A stretch of DNA of 64,000 bases from Edaphobacter modestus. GTDB lineage: Bacteria > Acidobacteriota > Terriglobia > Terriglobales > Acidobacteriaceae. The notes under the pieces were generated by a model, which did not search any database, had not been told where the DNA came from, and was given only the letters and a program-made list of their open reading frames with translations. The position numbers and the translations under genes were made by a program. Shown here in pieces: positions 9,370-17,870 of the stretch (position 1 is its first letter; each line of letters opens with the position of its first letter). The stretch spans positions 2,666,001 to 2,730,000 of the forward strand of contig NZ_SHKW01000001.1 in the NCBI RefSeq assembly GCF_004217555.1, given 5' to 3'.

Positions 9370-9456
9370 ATGCGTTCGCTGAACCTCCACCACGGGCATC
9401 ATCACCATCATCATGCGCAGAGCGTGTTGGCGGCTATGTCCGGTGTGGCGAAGTAA
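9370..9456 (+). CDS. hisL: His operon leader peptide (28 residues, eight His)
   Basis: A short frame runs from ATG 9370 to TAA 9454-9456. It begins MRSLNL, then has two His, a Gly and six His in a row (codons 9388-9393 and 9397-9414), and ends SGVAK. It lies directly behind a consensus promoter and ahead of a terminator hairpin and hisI, the arrangement of a histidine attenuator leader. Stalling of the ribosome at the His codons when charged tRNA-His is scarce would control the downstream hairpins. No Shine-Dalgarno precedes it and the predicted mRNA start is about 2-4 bases upstream, so it may be read as a leaderless message. The symbol is by analogy with the enterobacterial leader, not by sequence homology. 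Confidence 0.85.
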   Translation: MRSLNLHHGHHHHHHAQSVLAAMSGVAK

Positions 9457-9522
9457 CGAAGCTCGAGACCACAGGATTCTGAAAGGCCCGCCAACGCGCA
9501 CTCCGCGAGCGGGCCTTTTCTT
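9384..9522 (+). promoter_or_regulatory. Transcription attenuator of the his operon
   Basis: Three alternative pairings are visible. Arm 1 (CCTCCACCACG, 9384-9394, over the first two His codons) can pair with arm 2 (CGTGTTGGCGG, 9423-9433) at 9 of 11 positions. Arm 2 can instead pair with arm 3 (CCGCCAACGCG, 9488-9498) over 11 bp including one G-U. The terminator is AAAGGCCCGC (9482-9491) with GCGGGCCTTT (9509-9518), 10 perfect pairs followed by TCTTG-type T-rich sequence. Arm 3 overlaps the terminator's 5' strand (9488-9491) and its loop. A ribosome stalled on His codons covers arm 1, frees arm 2 for arm 3, and should prevent termination; free translation should restore it. Confidence 0.82.
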
Positions 9523-9550
9523 GTGTCAACGAACAAACGGGGGATTTGAG

Positions 9551-9895
9551 ATGGCAGATGCAGTAAAGATCGACTTTGCCAAGATGGACGGCCTGGTGCC
9601 AGGCATCGTACAGGATTGGAAGACCGGCGAGATGCTCATGCTCGGCTTCCTCAACGAAACCAGCTATCAGAAGACACTGGAGACAGGCTTCGTCACCTTC
9701 TGGAGTCGCACCCGCAGCAAGCTGTGGATGAAGGGCGAGACCAGCGGGAACCGCCTCCGCGTCGTCGAGGCCTCCACCGACTGCGACAACGATGCTCTGC
9801 TCTTCCGCGTCCAGGTCGAAGGCGACGGCCTGGTCTGCCACGAGGGCACCGTGAGCTGCTTCACCAAAAAGATCGAAACGGAGACGAAGGAATGA
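9551..9895 (+). CDS. hisI: Phosphoribosyl-AMP cyclohydrolase (HisI), monofunctional
   Basis: 114 residues from ATG 9551 with GGGGGA upstream. It opens the adenine ring of phosphoribosyl-AMP in histidine synthesis. The metal-binding motifs are all visible: [28 protein letters not shown] and [10 protein letters not shown]. There is no HisE (phosphoribosyl-ATP pyrophosphatase) domain after it, so that step must be encoded elsewhere. It is the first structural gene behind the attenuator, and its TGA overlaps the hisG ATG (ATGA at 9892-9895), implying translational coupling. Confidence 0.95.
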   Translation: MADAVKIDFAKMDGLVPGIVQDWKTGEMLMLGFLNETSYQKTLETGFVTFWSRTRSKLWMKGETSGNRLRVVEASTDCDNDALLFRVQVEGDGLVCHEGTVSCFTKKIETETKE

Positions 9896-10776
9896 GTGAC
9901 GCGCAGAAGAAGCTGAAGCTCGGAATCCCCAAGGGCAGCTTGCAGGACGCAACCATCGCGTTGTTTCAACGTGCAGGATGGCAGATCTTTGCCAGTGGCC
10001 GAAGCTACTTTCCCGGCATCGACGACACCGAGATCGAGTGCATGCTCGTCCGCGCGCAGGAGATGGCTCGTTACGTCGAGCATGGCGCGCTGGATGCCGG
10101 CCTCACCGGAAACGATTGGGTGCTGGAGAACCAGCACGATGTCGAATACGTCACCAGCCTCACCTACTCCAAGCAAAGCCGCCAGAAGGTGAAGTGGGTG
10201 CTCGCCGTTCCCGAGGACTCCCCCTTCCAGAAGCCGGAGGACCTCGCCGGAAAGATCATCGCCACCGAGCTGGTCGAGTTCACCAAGCGCTACTTCGCCT
10301 CAAAAAACATCCCCGTCACGGTCGAGTTCAGCTGGGGCGCCACCGAGGTCAAGCCTCCCACGCTCGCCGACGCCATCGTCGAAGTAACCGAGACCGGAAG
10401 CTCGCTGCGCGCCAATCGCCTGCGCATCATCGAAACCCTGATGGAGAGCGAGACACAGCTGATCGCCAACAAGACCGCTTACAAGGACGAGTGGAAGCGC
10501 GGAAAGATCAACAACATCTCGCTGATGCTCAACGCTGCCATCGCCGCTCAGGGTCGCGTGGGCTTGATGCTCAACGCTCGCAAGGCTGATCTGCGTGAAG
10601 TAATCGGTGTGCTGCCTGCTCTCAACTCGCCTACCGTATCCCAGCTCAGTGATGCCGAATGGGTCGCGCTCAACACGATTCTCGATGAGACAGAAGTTCG
10701 CGAGGTCATCCCAAAGCTCAAAGCGGTGGGTGCCACCGGCATCGTCGAGTATCCGCTCAGCAAGGTCGTTCTATAA
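9892..10776 (+). CDS. hisG: ATP phosphoribosyltransferase (HisG), long form
   Basis: 294 residues; first step of histidine synthesis, joining ATP and PRPP. The start is the ATG overlapping the hisI stop. The catalytic part shows [14 protein letters not shown] near the N-terminus and the PRPP-type loop [16 protein letters not shown]. The C-terminal segment (about 215-294, from [16 protein letters not shown]) corresponds to the ACT-like regulatory domain of the long, hexameric, His-inhibited form, so no HisZ partner is needed. The pathway is therefore probably controlled twice: by attenuation and by feedback on this enzyme. Confidence 0.95.
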   Translation: MSDAQKKLKLGIPKGSLQDATIALFQRAGWQIFASGRSYFPGIDDTEIECMLVRAQEMARYVEHGALDAGLTGNDWVLENQHDVEYVTSLTYSKQSRQKVKWVLAVPEDSPFQKPEDLAGKIIATELVEFTKRYFASKNIPVTVEFSWGATEVKPPTLADAIVEVTETGSSLRANRLRIIETLMESETQLIANKTAYKDEWKRGKINNISLMLNAAIAAQGRVGLMLNARKADLREVIGVLPALNSPTVSQLSDAEWVALNTILDETEVREVIPKLKAVGATGIVEYPLSKVVL

Positions 10777-10783
10777 AACAGCC

Positions 10784-10828
10784 GTCAGCTTCTGGCTCTT
10801 AGCCTTCTAACGAAAGCTAGAAGCTGGC
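10784..10828 (+). other. Stem-loop between hisG and hisD
   Basis: GTCAGCTTCTGGCT (10784-10797) can pair with AGCTAGAAGCTGGC (10815-10828) over 14 bp with two G-U pairs. It fills most of the 86-base gap between hisG and hisD. No T run follows, so it is more likely an mRNA-stability or processing element, or a repeat remnant, than a terminator. Confidence 0.5.
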
Positions 10829-10862
10829 GACGAAAAAGCTGAACCCTCTGGAGTCCTGGTAG

Positions 10863-12122
10863 ATGAAGCTGGTAAAGACATACGGTCGAACTGCAAAGGC
10901 TGCCGCCGCTCTTCTCGCCTCGATCGAGCGGCGCGGTGCAGTCAACACGGCAAAGGTCGAGCCCATCGTCCGCCGCATCCTTGCGGACATTCGCAAAGGC
11001 GGCGATGCATCTCTGAAGAAATACGCCGCGAAGTTTGACAGTCTCGCAAAGAACCAGTCCCTTCGAGTCACTCGCGAAGAGATGCAGGCAGCATGGGAGT
11101 CCACAGCACCCGAGCTGCAGGCCGCGATGATGATCGCGCGCGGCAATATCCTCGCCTTTGCCGAAGCTCAGCATCCCAAGGAGTGGAGCATCTCGGCGAC
11201 CGACGGCGTCAAGACCGGCCAGCTCGTCCGCCCACTCGGAAGCGTCGGCTGCTACGTCCCCGGAGGCCGCTACCCGCTTCCTTCCACCCTGCTGATGACG
11301 GTAACCCCCGCGCAGGTCGCAGGCGTCGAGCGCATCGTCGTCTGCTCCCCCAAGCCCGCGCGTGAAACCCTTGCCGCCGCATGGCTCGCAGGCGTCTCCG
11401 AGTTCTACCGCGTCGGCGGAGCCCAGGCCATCGCGGCTCTCGCCTATGGCACGCAGACGATCGAGCCCGTTAACAAAATCGTCGGCCCCGGCAATCTCTT
11501 CGTCACCGCCGCCAAAACCCTCGTCTCCTCCGAATGCGGCATCGATATGCCCGCCGGCCCCACCGAGATCGTCGTCACCAGCGAGCGCGGCAATGCTGCA
11601 GGCATCGCCGCCGACCTGGTAGCTCAGGCTGAGCACGACCCCGAGACGCTCGCGGTCCTGATCACCAGCAACGAAGCCCTCGCAAAGGAAGTAGCAGCCG
11701 AAGTCAAAGGGCAGGCACGCGGAAACAAAATTGCCCGCCAGTCGCTCGCGGCGCAGGGTGCAATCTTTGTAACGGAATCCGTTACCGAAGCAAGAGAACT
11801 CACCAACCGTCTCGCTCCCGAGCACCTGACTGTCGATTCCACCGTCGACCTTAGGTGGGTCTCGAACGCAGGCAGCGTCTTCGTCGGCGACTATGCCCCG
11901 CAATCCATGGGAGACTACATCTCCGGTCCCAACCACGTTCTCCCCACGGGCCGTGTTGGCCGCGTTCGCGGGGGCTTGAGCGTTCTCGACTACGTCAAGA
12001 TCATTACCGTGCAGGAGTACACTCGCAAGGGCCTCGGCAAACTGGGTCCACATGCTATCGCACTCGCCACCGCTGAAGGACTAACCGGCCATGCCGAAAG
12101 TGTTCGCGTAAGGATGAGATAA
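10863..12122 (+). CDS. hisD: Histidinol dehydrogenase
   Basis: 419 residues; zinc enzyme performing the last two NAD-dependent oxidations from histidinol to histidine. The start ATG 10863 has GGAG at 10850-10853. Family signatures include GGRYPLPSTLLMT, FYRVGGAQAIAALAYGT, KIVGPGNLFVTAAK, CGIDMPAGPTE, the zinc-ligand stretch VAQAEHD, the catalytic EHLTV, GPNHVLPT and a C-terminal His in EGLTGHAESV. Length is normal. hisC starts 2 bases after its stop. Confidence 0.96.
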   Translation: MKLVKTYGRTAKAAAALLASIERRGAVNTAKVEPIVRRILADIRKGGDASLKKYAAKFDSLAKNQSLRVTREEMQAAWESTAPELQAAMMIARGNILAFAEAQHPKEWSISATDGVKTGQLVRPLGSVGCYVPGGRYPLPSTLLMTVTPAQVAGVERIVVCSPKPARETLAAAWLAGVSEFYRVGGAQAIAALAYGTQTIEPVNKIVGPGNLFVTAAKTLVSSECGIDMPAGPTEIVVTSERGNAAGIAADLVAQAEHDPETLAVLITSNEALAKEVAAEVKGQARGNKIARQSLAAQGAIFVTESVTEARELTNRLAPEHLTVDSTVDLRWVSNAGSVFVGDYAPQSMGDYISGPNHVLPTGRVGRVRGGLSVLDYVKIITVQEYTRKGLGKLGPHAIALATAEGLTGHAESVRVRMR

Positions 12123-12124
12123 CC

Positions 12125-13258
12125 ATGAGCGTAGTCACCAAGGTCGCAACCGTACAGCCACGCCGGGCCGTTCTGGAGATGCCGGAGTATCACCCTCCGC
12201 TCGCAGGTCGCGATGCCCTTCGTCTCGACTTCAACGAGAACACGCTCGCCCCTTCGCCGCTCGTGCTCGACCGGCTTAAGCAGATCACCGCCGAGGGCCT
12301 CACCAAGTATCCCGAGCGCGCACCCGCGGAAGGCAAGGTCGCCGCACACCTCGGTCTCGACCCCGCACAGGTTCTTCTCACCAACGGCGTCGACGAGGCG
12401 ATTCACCTGATCTGTTGCGCCTTCCTCGAAGCTGACGACGAAGCCCTCATCGCGACTCCCTCGTTCTTCATGTACGACGTCAGCATCGCCATGATGACGA
12501 GCGGCCTCGTCAAGGTACAGGCCGACGAGACGTTGCAGTTTCCCTTCGAGCGCTTCCTCGCTGCCATCAATGAGCGAACCAAGCTCATCATCGTTGCGTC
12601 TCCCAATAACCCCACCGGGGCCACGGCAAGCCGCGCCGAGCTTCTCGCCATCGCCAACGCCGCTCCTCACGCCGTGCTGCTGGTCGATGAGGCATACTTC
12701 CACTTCCACGGCGAAACCGTCCTCGGCGACCTCGCCACCACACCCAACCTCATCGTCGCCCGCACCTTCTCGAAGGCCTACGGTCTCGCGAATCTTCGCA
12801 TCGGAATGCTCGCCACGAGCCCGGAGCTGATAACGTATCTGCGCAAGGTTAGCTCGCCCTACAACGTCAACGGAGTCGCACTCGACTGCCTCATCGCAGC
12901 CATCGACGACGATGCCTACATCGCCTGGTACGTCGAGCAGATTCGCATCGGCCGTGAGCGAATGATGGGCGGCCTCGACGAGCTCGGCGTGCACTACTTC
13001 CCCAGCGCGGCCAACTTCGTACTGATGAAGATCGGCCCGCTCCACAAAGAACTGGTCACCGCCATGCGAGGCCGCGGTGTACTGCTGCGCGACCGCTCGG
13101 CTGACCCCGGCTGCGACGGCTACGTCCGCATCACCATTGGAGTCGCGGATCACGTCACGCGCGGCCTCGAAGCCCTCAAGGCATCGCTCGAAGAGATCGG
13201 CTGGAAGCCTATCTATGGTTTCAGCCTCACAGAATCCAAAGCAGGACAGGAGCTCTAA
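12125..13258 (+). CDS. hisC: Histidinol-phosphate aminotransferase
   Basis: 377 residues; PLP-dependent transfer of an amino group from glutamate to imidazole-acetol phosphate. Motifs of fold-type I aminotransferases are clear: LDFNENTLAPSP, SPNNPTGAT, DEAYFHFHG, and TFSKAYGLANLRIG with the PLP-binding Lys. It sits 2 bases after hisD and 6 bases before hisB. The neighbours make HisC the natural assignment over other class II aminotransferases. Confidence 0.95.
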   Translation: MSVVTKVATVQPRRAVLEMPEYHPPLAGRDALRLDFNENTLAPSPLVLDRLKQITAEGLTKYPERAPAEGKVAAHLGLDPAQVLLTNGVDEAIHLICCAFLEADDEALIATPSFFMYDVSIAMMTSGLVKVQADETLQFPFERFLAAINERTKLIIVASPNNPTGATASRAELLAIANAAPHAVLLVDEAYFHFHGETVLGDLATTPNLIVARTFSKAYGLANLRIGMLATSPELITYLRKVSSPYNVNGVALDCLIAAIDDDAYIAWYVEQIRIGRERMMGGLDELGVHYFPSAANFVLMKIGPLHKELVTAMRGRGVLLRDRSADPGCDGYVRITIGVADHVTRGLEALKASLEEIGWKPIYGFSLTESKAGQEL

Positions 13259-13264
13259 AACAAG

Positions 13265-13894
13265 ATGGCGGCCAGCAAGAAGACAAGAACCACGACGAGC
13301 GGGAAGTTACGAACTGCGACCATCAAGCGCGACACCACCGAAACGCAGATCGCACTGAAACTCAACATCGACGGCACCGGCGTCTATAAGGTGTCGACCG
13401 GCATCCGCTTCTTCGATCACATGCTCGAGCTCTTCACCCGCCACGGCGGCTTCGACCTCACGCTCACCTGCACCGGAGACCTCGACGTCGACCAGCACCA
13501 CACCGTCGAAGACGTAGGCATCGCACTTGGCGAAGCCTTCAACAAGGCGCTCGGCGACAAGAAGGGCATCCTGCGCGCAGGCTACTTCGTCATGGCGATG
13601 GACGAGACACTCGCCGTCGCCGCCGTCGACCTCTCCGGCCGCGTCGCCTATGTGGTCGATGACAAGGTAAAGGTCCGTCTCGTCGGAGACTTCCAGTCCG
13701 AGCTTCTCGCCGACTTCTTCGACGGCTTCGCCCGCGGAGCCAAGGCGAACGTGCACGTCAAGACGATGTACGGGCGCAGCAACCACCACAAGATCGAAGC
13801 CATCTTCAAAGCCTTCGCACGCGCGTTGCGCGGAGCTTGCAGTCGCGATGAGCGCATGGCAGAGATTCTCCCAAGCACCAAGGGACTGCTTTAG
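13265..13894 (+). CDS. hisB: Imidazoleglycerol-phosphate dehydratase (HisB), monofunctional
   Basis: 209 residues; Mn-dependent dehydration of imidazole-glycerol phosphate. The paired His-rich metal motifs are visible: [33 protein letters not shown], and the C-terminal [17 protein letters not shown]. There is no fused histidinol-phosphate phosphatase domain, so that activity is encoded outside the window. The TAG stop is followed at once by the GTG of a small membrane-protein gene. Confidence 0.96.
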   Translation: MAASKKTRTTTSGKLRTATIKRDTTETQIALKLNIDGTGVYKVSTGIRFFDHMLELFTRHGGFDLTLTCTGDLDVDQHHTVEDVGIALGEAFNKALGDKKGILRAGYFVMAMDETLAVAAVDLSGRVAYVVDDKVKVRLVGDFQSELLADFFDGFARGAKANVHVKTMYGRSNHHKIEAIFKAFARALRGACSRDERMAEILPSTKGLL

Positions 13895-14194
13895 GTGGAA
13901 ACCTTCACCAAGCAAAAAACTTTTGCATGGCTAGCGCTAATCTGTGGAATAGCGCTAATCGCATATCAAGTGTTGCTTGTTGATTTTGGTTTCTTTGACG
14001 AACGAGTCTTCTGGGTATTTAGTCTCATTTCTGTTGCTCTTATGGTCTTTGCAGGTGTGCTTTTTCTTTATTACCGAACAGGTACGGTTTCCACTGTGGG
14101 ACTTGTTATCTGTGCGCTTTCACTTGCGTTCTTGATAACTCAGTTCATCACCGCTCTTATAAGAGACTTCAACCGCGGAGGACATCGCCCATGA
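13895..14194 (+). CDS. Small membrane protein inside the his operon
   Basis: 99 residues from GTG 13895, directly abutting the hisB stop; AAGGGA lies about 12 bases upstream. Three hydrophobic segments are visible (about 10-30, 37-60 and 66-90), followed by a basic tail, RDFNRGGHRP. The stop overlaps the hisH ATG (ATGA at 14191-14194), so it appears co-translated with hisH. Base and codon use are markedly less GC-rich than the his genes on either side (many TTT, CTT, GTT, TTG codons), which suggests later acquisition or relaxed selection. I do not recognise a family. It could be a histidine-related transporter accessory protein or simply a passenger. Confidence 0.7.
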   Translation: METFTKQKTFAWLALICGIALIAYQVLLVDFGFFDERVFWVFSLISVALMVFAGVLFLYYRTGTVSTVGLVICALSLAFLITQFITALIRDFNRGGHRP

Positions 14195-14799
14195 TCGAAG
14201 TCATCGACTACAAAGCGGGCAACCTCACCAGCGTCCTCAAGGCGCTGCACTATCTCGGTGCCGAAACACACGTCACGCAATCGCCCGACGATGTGCGCAA
14301 AGCAAGCAAGATCGTCCTCCCCGGCGTCGGACACTTCCAGGCGACACAGCTCCTGCACGACCTCCAGCTCACCGTGGCCACGCGCGAGGCCATCGCTCGC
14401 GGTGTTCCCTTTCTCGGCATCTGTGTCGGCCTGCAATGGCTCTACGAAGGCTCGACTGAGGCTGAGAGCACCGACGGCCTCTGCCACTTCTCGTCGAAGT
14501 GCGAGCGCTTCCCCGCGACCTACAACAAGGCCGATCTGAAGTCTCCGCACGTCGGTTGGAACTCCCTCGAAGACATCCGCAAAGATTCACGCCTTCTACG
14601 CGGAGTCGAGAACGGCGGCTTCGTCTACTACACGCACTCCTGGCGTGCGCCTGTAGGTGCAGACACAGCTGCCACAAGCAGTTACGGCGGTCCTTTCACT
14701 GCGGCCGTAGAACGCGACAACGTGATGGGCGTACAGTTTCATCCCGAGAAGTCCAGCAGTGTCGGCCTACAAATTCTAAAGAACTTCGTGGAGCTATAG
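14191..14799 (+). CDS. hisH: Imidazole glycerol phosphate synthase, glutaminase subunit
   Basis: 202 residues; class I glutamine amidotransferase that supplies ammonia to HisF. The nucleophile motif is GICVGLQWL (Cys), and the His/Glu pair sits in GVQFHPEKS. PGVGHF near residue 50 is also typical. It starts inside the stop of the membrane-protein gene and ends 2 bases before the lipoyl-like gene. hisF, its partner, comes after that small gene. Confidence 0.95.
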   Translation: MIEVIDYKAGNLTSVLKALHYLGAETHVTQSPDDVRKASKIVLPGVGHFQATQLLHDLQLTVATREAIARGVPFLGICVGLQWLYEGSTEAESTDGLCHFSSKCERFPATYNKADLKSPHVGWNSLEDIRKDSRLLRGVENGGFVYYTHSWRAPVGADTAATSSYGGPFTAAVERDNVMGVQFHPEKSSSVGLQILKNFVEL

Positions 14800-14801
14800 A
14801 A

Positions 14802-15088
14802 ATGCCTTTCGTTTATGAAGTGATGCTCGCCGAAGAATCGCCGCAACCCTCTTACAAGCTCGCCCAGCAGCTCGTTCCTGCCGGGACGCTCGTTGGCACT
14901 GGGCAGAACATCGCCATCCTCTCCGACGGCAAGAGTGAGTTCCATCTTCGTGCGCCACTGCAGGGGCTATTGGTCGAGTGGTTCGCCGCCAGCGGCGACC
15001 CGCTTGACGCAGACGAAACCATCGCCCGCATCGTCGCCGAAGGCTCTGAGCAGCTTGTCTCCGATGCCACTCCCGTAAGGATCAATCC

Positions 15089-15095
<7 letters not shown>
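14802..15095 (+). CDS. Lipoyl/biotinyl-like (barrel-sandwich hybrid) protein between hisH and hisF
   Basis: 97 residues from ATG 14802, 2 bases after hisH; its stop overlaps the hisF start by 7 bases. Residues about 25-85 read like a biotinyl/lipoyl hammerhead: [15 protein letters not shown], then [20 protein letters not shown], then [13 protein letters not shown]. Lys44 lies 11 residues before the Gly of the second half (K..APLQG), the same spacing as the lipoyl Lys to Gly in GcvH of this window. The residue before Lys44 is Gly, not the usual Asp or Met, so modification is uncertain. Function is unknown; the position suggests expression in step with the two IGP-synthase subunits. Confidence 0.75.
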
Positions 15096-15868
<773 letters not shown>

Positions 15869-15909
15869 TTCTTTCCAGCTACGCTGCTGATTTTCTCTAG
15901 GAGAACGCA

Positions 15910-16611
15910 TTGCTCATTCCATCCATCGACCTCATGGGCGGCCGCATCGTCCAGCTTGTTCAAGGCGAAAAACTCAAACTGGCCTTCGACGACTTCGACT
16001 ACTGGATCGAACGTTTCAGCAAATACCCGCTGGTGCAGTTGATCGACCTTGACGCCGCGATGCGCCAGGGGTCGAACGCGGACCTGATCTTGCAGTTCAC
16101 CTCGAAGCTTCCCTGTCAGGTCGGCGGCGGCCTTCGCACGGCCGAAGATGGCAAGCGCATGCTCGATCTCGGAGCAAAACGCGTGATCTATGGCTCCTCC
16201 CTCTTTGGCGGTGACAACGACGCCGACCGCAAGCGACATCCGTTGATCAACCTCGACTTCGCCGCGAAGCTGCGCGATGCGCTCGGCGAAGAGCAGCTCG
16301 TCTTCTCTGTCGACACCAAGGGCGGACAGGTCGCCGTGCGCGGGTGGAAGGAAAATGTCGCGCTCACCCCCGAAGAAGCGGTCACGTGGCTTGAGGATTA
16401 CTGCGCGGCGTTCCTCTATACGCACGTCGACACCGAGGGCACGATGATGGGCTTTCCCATCGACGTTGCGGCCATCCTGCGGGCGACGACAGCGAAGCAG
16501 CTTATCGTCGCCGGAGGCATCAAGGAACGCGCCGAGGTCGACGCACTCGATGCAATGGGCGTGGACGCCGTGGCGGGAATGGCTATCTATTCCGGCGCGA
16601 TGGAAGCTTAA
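15910..16611 (+). CDS. hisA: Phosphoribosyl-formimino-AICAR-phosphate isomerase (ProFAR isomerase)
   Basis: 233 residues from TTG 15910, a start supported by AGGAGA at 15899-15904. (beta/alpha)8 barrel homologous to HisF. The N-terminal Asp is in LIPSIDLMGG and the second catalytic Asp in FSVDTKGGQVA; THVDTEGTMMG and VAGGIKERAEVDAL carry the phosphate loops. The sequence is more divergent from textbook HisA than the other enzymes are from theirs, but position and motifs fit. It ends the operon; its stop overlaps the stop of the convergent VWFA gene (16608-16611). Confidence 0.92.
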   Translation: MLIPSIDLMGGRIVQLVQGEKLKLAFDDFDYWIERFSKYPLVQLIDLDAAMRQGSNADLILQFTSKLPCQVGGGLRTAEDGKRMLDLGAKRVIYGSSLFGGDNDADRKRHPLINLDFAAKLRDALGEEQLVFSVDTKGGQVAVRGWKENVALTPEEAVTWLEDYCAAFLYTHVDTEGTMMGFPIDVAAILRATTAKQLIVAGGIKERAEVDALDAMGVDAVAGMAIYSGAMEA

Positions 16612-17639
16612 TTATTGTCCGGGCTGTCAGGCAGAGCGTAATAACCCTTGCGCGCCTGAACCTTGGTGTCCTTGCCGCAACTGATGCTCAACGTGCGGAA
16701 GCTTCCATCGGCCTTCAGATTTGTTGGCGTGTAGCTGGCAAGATACTGGGTACGCAGCTCGTCCTGAATCTGGCTGAAGGCTTCCTGCAGCTTCTTTCCA
16801 TTGCTTCCCACGTTGAGCAGGCGACCGCCGGTCTCGCGCGCCAGGCGATCCATGTCGCCTGCGCCGGTGTAGCCGAAGCTTCCGTAAAAGCCACGATCCG
16901 CGATCAGAATGACGTAGATGATTGCGTTCGACTTTTGCGCCGCCTCGATCGACGACTTCAGCGTCTCCTGCGAGCCCTGATCGGCGCCGTCGGTCAGGAT
17001 CACAAGCACCTTGCGACCGGCCTCCTGGCGAAGCTTGTCGTGGGAGGCGAGGTAGACCGCGTCATAGAGAAGCGTCCCACGGGGTGTACTGTTTCCCGTC
17101 ACGGAGCCGGTTCCGGCTCCGGTGTTGATGCTCGCCTTCTCCAGGGCGCGCCTTAGCTGACTCGGAGAGTTGGTGTAATCGGCCAGCAGATCGACATTGA
17201 TGTCGAAGGAGATCAGGAAGGCCTCATCCTTCGGAGTCAGGACGTCTCTGAGGAACTCCGCGCCGGCCTCCTGCTCCATAGGCAGAACGTTCTGCTGGCT
17301 GCCACTGGTGTCGAGCAGAATTCCAATCGTCAGGGGAAGATTCTTCTCCTGGGTGAAGTTTTTGGTCTTCTGCAGAATCTTGTCCTCGGAGATCTCACAG
17401 TCGTCCTTGTGAAGGTTGGTGATGTACCCGTTCTTATCGCGGACCGAGAAGTAGACGTTGACCAGGTTTACGTTCACTTTCAGGGTCTGGGTATCGCCGA
17501 TGTCGGTCGGCTGCTCTCCAGGCGCGGAGCTGGATGGCGGCGGGCCTCCCGGCGAAGGGGCCTCCTGCGCGCGCAGAGCGGAAGTGAGACCGGCAAACAG
17601 GACCGACAGGGCGACAGAGGCACACAGAGAGGATCGCAT
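16608..17639 (-). CDS. Secreted VWFA-domain protein, acidobacterial type
   Basis: 343 residues from ATG 17639, which gives a clean signal peptide ending ALRAQ; a GTG 54 bases upstream is the alternative. A Pro/Ser-rich linker leads to a beta segment (about 60-105, VNLVNVYFSVRDKNGY) and a von Willebrand A domain (about 110-310) with a complete MIDAS start, DTSGS, and TDGADQGS later. The end, ASYTPTNLKADG...KVQARKGYYA, is typical of acidobacterial VWFA-related proteins. These are presumed periplasmic or surface adhesion proteins; ligands are unknown. A relative is divergently encoded at 17871. Confidence 0.85.
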   Translation of the reverse strand: MRSSLCASVALSVLFAGLTSALRAQEAPSPGGPPPSSSAPGEQPTDIGDTQTLKVNVNLVNVYFSVRDKNGYITNLHKDDCEISEDKILQKTKNFTQEKNLPLTIGILLDTSGSQQNVLPMEQEAGAEFLRDVLTPKDEAFLISFDINVDLLADYTNSPSQLRRALEKASINTGAGTGSVTGNSTPRGTLLYDAVYLASHDKLRQEAGRKVLVILTDGADQGSQETLKSSIEAAQKSNAIIYVILIADRGFYGSFGYTGAGDMDRLARETGGRLLNVGSNGKKLQEAFSQIQDELRTQYLASYTPTNLKADGSFRTLSISCGKDTKVQARKGYYALPDSPDNN

Positions 17640-17870
17640 GAGTTTATTAGACGAACCAAGCAGCCGCCGGGTCAGCGAAAAAAATGATAGCACCGCCCGG
17701 AGACAGATACGGATGGACCAGGCGCAACGTCAAACTAGGTGGTTGCGTCCTACAAGGAGGGCGGGGGCTGCAGTCATTGTGATAGCCTCCTTATCCTGTC
17801 GCTGGTATTCTGGTAGTTACTAGCCAATTCAGTGCCAGAAGGTCTGGGTGGAAGGCGTATGGGGGTTTGA

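Noticed and set aside
9388..9414. Run of His codons as a cloning-vector His tag
   Set aside because: The flanking promoter, short stop-terminated frame, competing hairpins and downstream hisI make a natural attenuator the better reading; no vector sequence is seen.
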